Virus record (IMG/VR): IMGVR_UViG_3300008050_000229
Coordinates: 1 to 27,880 of that record
Strand: one strand, 5' to 3'
Length of the DNA stretch: 27,880 nucleotides
From: a virus
Shown in pieces: positions 1 to 6,199 of the stretch (positions within the stretch are counted from its first letter, which is position 1; each line of letters opens with the position of its first letter). Below the pieces are notes generated by a model. It did no database searches, was not told where the DNA came from, and saw only the letters and a list, made by a program, of their open reading frames with translations. The translations under genes were made by a program, and so were the position numbers.

Positions 1-120
1 ACTACAACCACTACTACAACCACTACTACAACCACTACTACAACCACTACTACAACCACTACTACAACCACTACTACAACCACTACTACAACCACTACTA
101 CAACCACTACTACAACCACT
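1..120 (+). repeat. 12-bp tandem repeat, 10 perfect copies, coding Thr4
   Basis: The unit ACTACAACCACT is repeated ten times without a single mismatch and starts at the window edge, so the true copy number may be higher. Each unit reads Thr-Thr-Thr-Thr. As the unit is a multiple of three, gain or loss of copies by slippage would change linker length without breaking the frame. Identity at the base level, including third positions, suggests recent expansion or an assembly limit. Confidence 0.97.
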
Positions 121-1128
121 ACTTCAAGTTCAACCACTACTTCAAGTTCAACCACTACTACTACAACTTCAACCTGTATAACACCCACCCAACCACACGT
201 CCCGAACGCTGGTCCTGACGCTCCTAATAGCCCTGCTATGGGAACGGATGGTGGATGTATTATATTCGAAGACGACCCGGATTTCTCTGGCATTAATTAT
301 GATACAAGATGCTGGGGTACTCGTATTCACATATGGAATATTGCTGACGACTCCCGTCTTCATGTAGCTAATGTATTATTAAACGGAATTCTCCCGGACA
401 CCGAATGTGTAAATAATACATGGCACGGTCCAACGGGAAGATACACCAACGGTGTCGCAGCAGATTATTACGGCTATAACGGCTGGGCTGCATCTAGTAA
501 CAAATACGAAAGCAATAATTTCTACAACCAAGGAGTTTTTAGGATTATGGGTTCAGTTCGAGGATTCGCTAAGCTCTACCACGAGTACGATACTAGTGGT
601 AGGTGGATGGAATACCAACCCTCTGGAGGAGGCAGTCCCTTAGACCAGATTAACGCTCAAGGATATCTGACCACATATGATAACGTATCCGCATTAGCGG
701 AGGTAGATATTTCTAAGCATGCTGGATTAGAAGGTGTAAGTGGTATATACGAGACGGCTTGGGGTAGAGGAATGCCGGGAACAAAGGGAGAGCCCGGACG
801 AATACAGCAAGACAACTATATTGCTGGAACAGCTAATAACTACCTTGAGGTATTCAGAACATTACACCCTTCAGTACCTTTCATAAACTTACATATGGGA
901 TGGCAAGTATATTTGAGAAATTGGATTGATGAATCGGCTGTAGGATTATTCGCTAATTCTAAACATTCCGCAAATAAAAAGGTAAATCTACTTTCTATCT
1001 ACAGGTCAGTAGTAGAACTAAATGGAGGTGAAGGTAGGGACGGCGCCACCACTTCGTATTACGATTACTTAACATACGGTCCGGGCGTCAGGTCACTGAA
1101 CTTATTCTCTTTGGATAGATTAATATAA
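1..1128 (+). CDS. Virion surface or fibre-like protein with poly-Thr/Ser linker (5' end cut by window)
   Basis: The reading frame is open from base 1, so the gene starts upstream of the window; the ATG at 238 is only an internal Met. The first ~60 visible codons are almost all Thr and Ser, encoded by perfect tandem repeats, then a Pro-rich joint (about codons 61-79) and a globular part of ~295 residues rich in Tyr, Trp, Gly and Asn. A short collagen-like stretch, GMPGTKGEPG, lies about three fifths of the way along the globular part. There is no transmembrane segment. Thr/Ser-rich linkers joining folded domains are common in phage surface proteins, and the next gene looks like a tail-fibre or baseplate protein, so a virion surface role is inferred. 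I do not recognise the family. The stop codon overlaps the next start (TAATG). Confidence 0.7.
   Translation, partial: TTTTTTTTTTTTTTTTTTTTTTTTTTTTTTTTTTTTTTTTTSSSTTTSSSTTTTTTSTCITPTQPHVPNAGPDAPNSPAMGTDGGCIIFEDDPDFSGINYDTRCWGTRIHIWNIADDSRLHVANVLLNGILPDTECVNNTWHGPTGRYTNGVAADYYGYNGWAASSNKYESNNFYNQGVFRIMGSVRGFAKLYHEYDTSGRWMEYQPSGGGSPLDQINAQGYLTTYDNVSALAEVDISKHAGLEGVSGIYETAWGRGMPGTKGEPGRIQQDNYIAGTANNYLEVFRTLHPSVPFINLHMGWQVYLRNWIDESAVGLFANSKHSANKKVNLLSIYRSVVELNGGEGRDGATTSYYDYLTYGPGVRSLNLFSLDRLI
121..156 (+). repeat. 18-bp tandem repeat, 2 copies, coding Thr/Ser
   Basis: Two identical copies of ACTTCAAGTTCAACCACT (Thr-Ser-Ser-Ser-Thr-Thr) follow directly on the 12-bp array in the same frame. They extend the low-complexity linker and then decay into a degenerate Thr/Ser stretch up to about base 175. 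Confidence 0.95.
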
Positions 1129-2786
1129 TGGCTAAAATCAATAAAAATATTAGATGGTATCAACCAAATGACCCTTATTACTACGAGGTCGATAACCTCC
1201 CTTTAACGGATTTATTAAATAACGATACTATATTAGAAGATAGATTAGAAGATTTAGAATCTGATTTTATTGACATGGGAGATAATGTTCCATCGGGGTC
1301 AGTATCTTTCGGCGCGTTAAAAGACCTTAAAGCATTTACTGCGGATACAGAAGCGGATAAAAACGGAAAAGTATTTGTTCAACCTGGAAAATTCACAGCG
1401 AGAATGCCTATGCCCGCCGACTTAGAATCCGGGTGGAGGATGATTGGAGACGATGCGAGGGATTTTAATAATGCTAAGGGCGAGTCCACAAACTCGTTAA
1501 GTTCTGATGCAGCGAAGTCCAAGATGGTATCCCGCACTGCAGTCGTAGAGTTAAAAGCTGATAAAGACGGATACCCTCAAGGAATTAAAATTCCTAGTTT
1601 TGATTCGACCGATTTTAATTTCTCAACCCCGCCTTCGTACAGACTGGACCTTGTTTTTGTCAGGGCTAAGGTTTCTTACGATAGAAATGGTTCTGAAGAG
1701 GTTCAAACGGACATTGGAGTACTAACAGGAGCGGGCTACAGAACGGATAGTAACGCAACTCAAGACCAGTTATCAGGAAAAAGGTTCCCTGATTATCCAG
1801 ACACCAATAAAGGGAGAATGACTGGAATGGCAGAGTCGGAAATAGAAAATATTTTGCCCGGCTTTGGCTCCGTACCAGTTCCCGAAGACCTTATTAATTA
1901 CGAATTTAAAAATGACGGTATCGTCAACATGGACGGTAGACAGTTTGCCCAAAAACAGTTAGACCAGGAAGCCTCTTTTTGTTTACCTATAGCGTATGTA
2001 AAAGTTCCTGTTGGGCATAACGCTTTAAGTTTGTTGCATGAAGATAATTTAATTGATATTAGACCATTTTTAAGAACAGCCGAACTTACCTATGGGGAAA
2101 GAGCCGCTCTTTCTCGCTCTGCGAACCCTAACGGGAGTAACCCCTTTGTCACAAGTTCACAACTTACTTCCTTATCAGACGACATAACCTCAGATTTAAC
2201 TGCTTTAGAGGTTAGAGTAACTGTTCTTGAAGGTCAAATAACCCCCCTCCTAGCTTTAGAAGATTATATAAAAAATAACGCAACACAAAATGTAGGCAAT
2301 ATTGAATCCCGGATAGAAGTACTTGAGGGCATAACCTCTAGTGGTGGAGGTACTGTCGCGGACGAAACGAAGTTTGCAGGCAATTTGAAAGTCCTACATG
2401 GCAGTAATACCAACTGGAACGTTAATGTCAGCAAGACATTCACCTTAGACACCATCCCACCGGCTGATAGAGCTAACACCGCTTTCGTGTATATAAGAGC
2501 CTGCTCGGTGAGGTCTGCCGGAGATGATAGTCACAGCTACCTCCATCTAAAAGCTAACTCTGGTGCATTTTGGCCTCAAGTAAATAACCCGCAAATGCAG
2601 TTATGGCAAAGCGTAAAGCAAAATGATGCTGTATCTGAAAATGCCGGAGACTGGTTAGTCCCGGTTACTTACGATAATGCCGCAGATACATGCTCAGTCA
2701 GCTTCCAGGTCACGGGCAATATGATGGTTTTTGAGTATGGTGAACTTATATTTACAGGAATGTATATCGTGAAGAGATTAATTTAA
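1128..2786 (+). CDS. Putative tail fibre/baseplate structural protein with coiled coil
   Basis: This 552-residue protein opens with a compact motif, IRWYQPNDPYYYEVDNLPL, of the kind I associate with structural proteins of marine T4-like phages; that link is from memory and not a search result. A charged segment (about residues 35-45, LEDRLEDLE) and a longer heptad-like stretch (about residues 350-400, repeated LE/VLE pairs) suggest trimeric coiled coils. A short Gly-rich hinge (SSGGG) separates them from a C-terminal domain of ~150 residues with beta-like composition. Coiled coil followed by a beta-rich tip is the usual fibre layout. The start overlaps the upstream stop (TAATG) and the stop overlaps the next start in the same way, so three genes are probably translated in series. 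Fibre versus baseplate cannot be decided from the sequence. Confidence 0.75.
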   Translation: MAKINKNIRWYQPNDPYYYEVDNLPLTDLLNNDTILEDRLEDLESDFIDMGDNVPSGSVSFGALKDLKAFTADTEADKNGKVFVQPGKFTARMPMPADLESGWRMIGDDARDFNNAKGESTNSLSSDAAKSKMVSRTAVVELKADKDGYPQGIKIPSFDSTDFNFSTPPSYRLDLVFVRAKVSYDRNGSEEVQTDIGVLTGAGYRTDSNATQDQLSGKRFPDYPDTNKGRMTGMAESEIENILPGFGSVPVPEDLINYEFKNDGIVNMDGRQFAQKQLDQEASFCLPIAYVKVPVGHNALSLLHEDNLIDIRPFLRTAELTYGERAALSRSANPNGSNPFVTSSQLTSLSDDITSDLTALEVRVTVLEGQITPLLALEDYIKNNATQNVGNIESRIEVLEGITSSGGGTVADETKFAGNLKVLHGSNTNWNVNVSKTFTLDTIPPADRANTAFVYIRACSVRSAGDDSHSYLHLKANSGAFWPQVNNPQMQLWQSVKQNDAVSENAGDWLVPVTYDNAADTCSVSFQVTGNMMVFEYGELIFTGMYIVKRLI

Positions 2787-3244
2787 TGAAATATTTATTA
2801 CTTTTTCTTTTAACTTCTTGCTCTACATTAATGCCTATTGCGGGCGGAGCGACTGGTGGAGCTATAGGAGCCGCTTTAGGAGGACCTTCCGGCGCTGCCA
2901 TAGGCGGAGCCGCTGGTGTAGCCGGAGCACAAATGGCATTCCCCGATAACGAGGCTCCAGTAAGTGACGCCGTTGCACTAGCAGCAGCCAACTCCGGAAA
3001 GCCCGCACCAGGAACCGTCGCATCTACTATCCATGAAACTAAAGGGTTAGTATGGGATTTGGGCTGGATGTACTTATTAATTTTCATCATAGTGCCTTTC
3101 CTCTCTAAGAGAGGTCGAACCTGGATGAAAAAATTCACAGATATTCACAACACTGTATCTCAGAAAGATATAGACGCAAGGGACGCAGCTCAGGATATAC
3201 AAATTCAAAACCTGTCTGCAGAAATTGAAAAATTAAAAAAATGA
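2786..3244 (+). CDS. Small lipoprotein with C-terminal membrane segment; spanin-like topology
   Basis: A 152-residue protein. Residues 1-12 form a very short lipoprotein signal with lipobox LTSC (Cys12 as lipidation site). Residues 17-50 are a glycine-zipper stretch (GGATGGAIGAALGG and similar). Residues 51-88 are polar. Residues about 90-107 form a hydrophobic helix (WMYLLIFIIVPFL) followed at once by positive residues SKRGRTWMKK, which predicts the tail in the cytoplasm. The last 25 residues are helical and coiled-coil-like. An N-terminal lipid anchor plus a C-terminal inner-membrane helix is the layout of unimolecular spanins (T1 gp11 type), which disrupt the outer membrane during lysis. 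The cytoplasmic tail (~44 residues) is long for that class. Alternatives are a superinfection-exclusion or DNA-injection membrane protein. Confidence 0.7.
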   Translation: MKYLLLFLLTSCSTLMPIAGGATGGAIGAALGGPSGAAIGGAAGVAGAQMAFPDNEAPVSDAVALAAANSGKPAPGTVASTIHETKGLVWDLGWMYLLIFIIVPFLSKRGRTWMKKFTDIHNTVSQKDIDARDAAQDIQIQNLSAEIEKLKK

Positions 3245-3262
3245 ACTGTGTTATACCACAGT
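3245..3262 (+). other. Short hairpin between lipoprotein gene and head module
   Basis: ACTGTG and CACAGT form a perfect 6-bp stem with a 6-base loop directly after the lipoprotein stop codon. No T-run follows, so termination would be weak at best. It sits four bases before a promoter-like box. A similar ACTGT...ACAGT pair occurs at 11442-11457, also ahead of a promoter-like box. Confidence 0.4.
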
Positions 3263-3265
3263 AAC

Positions 3266-3281
3266 CTAAATAGATTAGAGG
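3266..3281 (+). promoter_or_regulatory. Candidate late-promoter box upstream of the head module
   Basis: CTAAATAGATTAGAGG lies 26 bases before the ATG at 3292 and resembles the T4 late promoter (TATAAATACTATT) and five other boxes in this window. The final AGAGG may double as the ribosome site. It would start transcription of the gp67/68-like, 21, 22 and 23 genes. Confidence 0.5.
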
Positions 3282-3291
3282 AATAAAACTC

Positions 3292-3978
3292 ATGAAACAC
3301 ATAAAAGGACAATACTCCCAATTCTCTCATGTATCAGATGCTGATGCTACCACTCTTATGGAGCAGCTTGGATATGATACTTCGGTAGAGTTAGATACTG
3401 GAATGATTAATTATTTCAGACACAACACTGCAAGCTTTGCTCTCTCAGAAGAGGTTGTTGAATCAGACGCGGGTATATTCATCAAAGTATCAGAGCTCCC
3501 TGGTAATGCTATGCTAGATGAAGCCAGTCACACGGAACTCACTGAGATTGAGTTCGACGGAGATACTTACTCTCTTGAAGGTATTTTTGAATCAGATGAC
3601 GGTATTTACACTAAAATGAATCTTGTGACACAAGCTAAAGAAGAGCTTGATGTGGAAGAGGATGAGGATATTGTTATTACTTATGAAGGTAAGGATTACA
3701 AAATCGTAGACAGTGAAGACGAGGCTGATTTTATTATGTTTGTTACCGAAGATTCTGAAGGTGAAGTGAATGTTGTTTCTGAGTCTGATGAGTACTCTGA
3801 TAAGATTTTCCTAGTAGCTCTCGAAGGTAAAAAGCCTGCGTTCTTAGAAAAAGACAAAGACGAGAACGACGAGAAAGACGAGAAAGACGACAAGAAAGAC
3901 GACAAGAAAAAGAAAAAGGGTAAGAAAGGTAAAAAAGAAGAAGAAGAAGAAGAAGCCGACGAGAAAGAGGAGAAGTAA
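3292..3978 (+). CDS. Acidic protein with K/E/D-only tail; candidate prohead core or internal head protein
   Basis: 228 residues. The first ~180 residues are acidic and appear to hold two or three similar beta-rich units around short phrases such as EFDGDTYSLEG and TYEGKDYKIVD, so internal duplication is likely. The last ~45 residues are almost only Lys, Glu and Asp in runs, first mixed E/K/D, then Lys-rich, then six Glu in a row. It lies two genes upstream of the gp21 protease, where T4 has the small charged prohead core proteins gp67 and gp68. That synteny and the charge pattern suggest a core or internal head protein, but sequence similarity was not recognised. It ends two bases before the next ATG, which has a GAGGAG ribosome site inside this gene's tail. 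Confidence 0.65.
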   Translation: MKHIKGQYSQFSHVSDADATTLMEQLGYDTSVELDTGMINYFRHNTASFALSEEVVESDAGIFIKVSELPGNAMLDEASHTELTEIEFDGDTYSLEGIFESDDGIYTKMNLVTQAKEELDVEEDEDIVITYEGKDYKIVDSEDEADFIMFVTEDSEGEVNVVSESDEYSDKIFLVALEGKKPAFLEKDKDENDEKDEKDDKKDDKKKKKGKKGKKEEEEEEADEKEEK

Positions 3979-3980
3979 AT

Positions 3981-4931
3981 ATGAAGACCGTTATGCAGCT
4001 AACAGATGAGATTTTAAACGCTTCTCCGGAAGCGCAAATCATGACGCGCTCTTTTGAGGAAGCTTCTTTGCCGGAAATAACTGATAAGCAACGTGACTCC
4101 ATGCTTAATCTTTCGGAGTCTAATGCCCGTATTATCGCGAAAAAGGCTATGCAAGGAGAAGCGCCTAAAAACGCACGTGAGAAGAGGGCTGTAAGAGCAA
4201 AACTTGATAAGAGTCCTTCAAAAGCCAAGAAGGTTGGCTTGGATGTAGCAGCTGCAGCATACGAAGGCATTAAGTCTGACCCAGGAAAAAAGTTTCAATC
4301 TATGGATGTTGTTTTAAACCCTCCGTATACTAGAGATGCCAATGAATCCCGTGATGACAGAGGTAGGACAAATCCGGGCTCCGCCGCCGACGGCAACTCC
4401 AAAACCATCGGAAAATTCAGGTCTCAGCCAGGCGCAGGTCCGGGTCAAGCCAAACGCAACGCCCTAGCCAAAAAAGAAGCTGAAGCTAAAGCAAAAACCG
4501 CCGATGGGGATACAAACGAAGCTAGGGGTATTGGGGGAAAATGGGACACGCCCTCCCAAAAGTATAGCGCTGACAGAATGCGAGACTTTACCCCTCCTAC
4601 CCCTGAGCAAGTAAAAAAAGAACGAGACCGCAGACTTAAAGCTGGTTTAAATGCTGACGGAAGCAAGAAGACTAAAGGAGACGAGAAAAATGAGTCTTTA
4701 ACTGGGCATGAGATTTCCGTATTAAAGGAAGCTGCCTCTATTATGAAAAAGCTTAATAAGAATTCAAAGAAACTAAAAGCAGAGAGTACTACTTGTGGGG
4801 CTATTGGAGTAGGTGCCTTAAAGCCTGTAAAAGCGAAAGTTTCCTTGTTAAAAAACAACAAAAAGAAAAAAACTAACGAGTCTTTTAACCACTTCCTAGA
4901 TAATATAATACACGAGGTTAAATCCAACTAA
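3981..4931 (+). CDS. Basic protein of unknown fold; candidate gp68-position prohead core protein
   Basis: 316 residues, strongly basic, with a long low-complexity middle (about residues 110-235) rich in Gly, Ala, Pro, Arg and Lys that is probably disordered. N- and C-terminal parts look helical; the C-terminal 60 residues alternate a Lys-rich segment with a final amphipathic helix ending NHFLDNIIHEV. It follows an acidic protein and precedes the gp21 protease with a TAATG overlap, so it is probably made with the prohead components. Several (I/L)xE tripeptides, the known T4 gp21 cleavage pattern, are present (for example after SLPE and after VLKE), so it could be processed, but such tripeptides also occur by chance. 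No catalytic motif seen. Confidence 0.65.
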   Translation: MKTVMQLTDEILNASPEAQIMTRSFEEASLPEITDKQRDSMLNLSESNARIIAKKAMQGEAPKNAREKRAVRAKLDKSPSKAKKVGLDVAAAAYEGIKSDPGKKFQSMDVVLNPPYTRDANESRDDRGRTNPGSAADGNSKTIGKFRSQPGAGPGQAKRNALAKKEAEAKAKTADGDTNEARGIGGKWDTPSQKYSADRMRDFTPPTPEQVKKERDRRLKAGLNADGSKKTKGDEKNESLTGHEISVLKEAASIMKKLNKNSKKLKAESTTCGAIGVGALKPVKAKVSLLKNNKKKKTNESFNHFLDNIIHEVKSN

Positions 4932-5539
4932 TGCTGCTCCGCGATATCTTTTCTTTTGGTGAAGTCTCCCTTTTAAATGAGGGTAGAGGTAAAGGTCCTG
5001 TTAAATTTGCAGGTATCTTTTCTGAGGCTGAACGAGCTAATGGAAATAAGAGAGTTTACCCTTCTAAAATTCTAATGAGGGAAGTGGATAAACTACAGAA
5101 ACAAGTCGCGGATAAAAGATTACTAGGTGAGTTAGACCATCCTTCTGATGAAGTCGTACATTTAACTAATGTATCTCATGTAATTACAGGGCTTCGTATG
5201 GAAGGCACTAAAGTAATTGGAGAAGGCGAAGTTTTAAACACCCCTGCAGGTCAGGTATTATCTGAATTATTAAAGGCAGGTGTAAAGTTAGGCATTTCCT
5301 CTAGAGGAACAGGAAACGTAGAGCTTAACTCGGAAGGAAATCAGTACGTTGTAGGAGAAAACTACAACATGATAACCTTCGACATGGTATCAGACCCTTC
5401 TAGTCAAGACGCATTCCCTGCATTGGTTGAAGGTTATGTACCATCTAGCGAAAGACAACCCATTGTCGATGAATTACAGTCTTTGCACGACGAACGTGTG
5501 TATATAACACAACTAAAGAAGAAGTTAGGCAAGATTTAA
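4931..5539 (+). CDS. 21: Prohead core protease (T4 gp21 family)
   Basis: 202 residues, close to the 212 of T4 gp21. The fold is the assemblin-like serine protease (peptidase S77) that cuts scaffold and capsid proteins after (I/L)xE once the prohead is complete. Visible landmarks are FAGIFSEAERANGNKRVYP near residues 26-44, the catalytic His70 in GELDHPSDE, and the catalytic Ser in LGISSRGTG (Ser123 or Ser124), followed by MITFDMVSDPSSQDAF at about 147-162. The gene lies directly upstream of scaffold 22 and capsid 23, as in T4. The start overlaps the upstream stop (TAATG), with GAGG about 14 bases upstream. Identity is secure; which of the two serines is the nucleophile is inferred. Confidence 0.93.
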   Translation: MLLRDIFSFGEVSLLNEGRGKGPVKFAGIFSEAERANGNKRVYPSKILMREVDKLQKQVADKRLLGELDHPSDEVVHLTNVSHVITGLRMEGTKVIGEGEVLNTPAGQVLSELLKAGVKLGISSRGTGNVELNSEGNQYVVGENYNMITFDMVSDPSSQDAFPALVEGYVPSSERQPIVDELQSLHDERVYITQLKKKLGKI

Positions 5540-5550
5540 AAAAAATAACG

Positions 5551-5564
5551 ACGCCGCTCGGCGT
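5551..5564. other. Small GC-rich hairpin between genes 21 and 22
   Basis: ACGCC and GGCGT form a 5-bp stem with a GCTC loop (or 6 bp with a 2-base loop) in the 55-base gap. An A8 run precedes it, so a T-run follows on the minus strand, while on the plus strand AAATCTAAATA follows. It sits five bases before a promoter-like box. It may stabilise or separate transcripts; strength as a terminator is doubtful. Confidence 0.4.
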
Positions 5565-5568
5565 AAAT

Positions 5569-5584
5569 CTAAATATAATTGAGC
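5569..5584 (+). promoter_or_regulatory. Candidate late-promoter box upstream of gene 22
   Basis: CTAAATATAATTGAGC lies 26 bases before the ATG of the scaffold gene. It keeps the CTAAATA core and the T at box position 11 shared with the other five boxes. A promoter here would boost 22 and 23, the most heavily expressed head genes, over 21. Confidence 0.5.
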
Positions 5585-5594
5585 GAAACAAATT

Positions 5595-6197
5595 ATGAAC
5601 AAAAATTCCGAAAAAATTCTTAAGGCTCTTCCGTCAGGTTTGTCGGAGGAAGGTCTTAGTGAGGTCGCTACTCTTCTAGACCAAATTGTCGAAGAGCGTG
5701 TCTCCGAAGAAGTTGCAACTATTGAAGCTAAAGTAAAAGGTTTTCTTAGAACCAAGATAGATGAACTGAAATCTGTTGCCCTGTCCGAACTAGAAGCTGA
5801 AAATGATGTAGTTGCCAACGCTCAAATGTATGAAGCGATTCGTACTGTTGTCGCAGCTGATTTACAACAAGGCGACGAGAACGGTATTGTATCCCATTTA
5901 GAGACCGAGGTTTCACAACTTAAAGAATCTCTAAACACAGTGAATGGCAAACTTGCTAAGTCATTGAAAAATAACTCACTGCTGGAGAATCAAGCTTCTA
6001 GCAGGGAAACCCAAATCAGCGAGCTTTCAAGTTTACTTGAAGAGGAGAAAAACAAAATAGAAACTCCTTTTAAGTCTTCAGAGTCCGCTGTTGTAATAAC
6101 CAACGAGAAGCAGAACCTAATTCCAAATAGACCCGACAACGGTTTTCTCACGGAAGATGTAATTCGACTTTCCAAACCTCTACAGGAGTATAAATAA
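5595..6197 (+). CDS. 22: Prohead scaffold core protein (T4 gp22-like)
   Basis: 200 residues, almost all predicted helix and coiled coil, acidic, with no Cys. T4 gp22 is the main component of the inner scaffold around which gp23 assembles; it is later degraded by gp21. The identification rests on position between 21 and 23, size (T4 gp22 is about 269 residues, so this one is shorter) and the all-helical acidic character. Heptad-like segments are clear around residues 20-70 (DQIVEERVSEEVATIEAKV) and 100-150 (HLETEVSQLKESLNTVNGKL). The C-terminal peptide, with ...GFLTEDVIRLSKPLQEYK, is conserved-looking and may bind the shell. It ends two bases before the gp23 start. Confidence 0.85.
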   Translation: MNKNSEKILKALPSGLSEEGLSEVATLLDQIVEERVSEEVATIEAKVKGFLRTKIDELKSVALSELEAENDVVANAQMYEAIRTVVAADLQQGDENGIVSHLETEVSQLKESLNTVNGKLAKSLKNNSLLENQASSRETQISELSSLLEEEKNKIETPFKSSESAVVITNEKQNLIPNRPDNGFLTEDVIRLSKPLQEYK

Positions 6198-6199
6198 TT

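Noticed and set aside
1-156. Possible CRISPR array
   Set aside because: The repeats are contiguous with no spacers, are in frame with an open reading frame and encode Thr/Ser.
2752-3138. Minus-strand frame opposite the lipoprotein gene
   Set aside because: It mirrors the Gly/Ala-rich coding sequence, giving Ala/Pro-rich nonsense, and has no ribosome site; the plus-strand lipoprotein features are specific.
3895-3960. Programmed frameshift in the A-rich tail of the acidic gene
   Set aside because: The A6G heptamer is not in the phase needed for a -1 slip and no downstream structure is visible; the zero frame gives a sensible end right before the next ribosome site.
3743-4270. Minus-strand frame of 175 codons opposite the charged head-region genes
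   Set aside because: It yields Ser/Leu/Arg runs expected from the complement of Lys/Glu repeats, and crosses two well-supported genes with good ribosome sites.
6189-6196. TATAAATA just before the capsid gene as a late promoter
   Set aside because: The match is exact but lies four bases before the ATG and is the coding sequence for Tyr-Lys-stop of gene 22; transcription from it would start inside gene 23.
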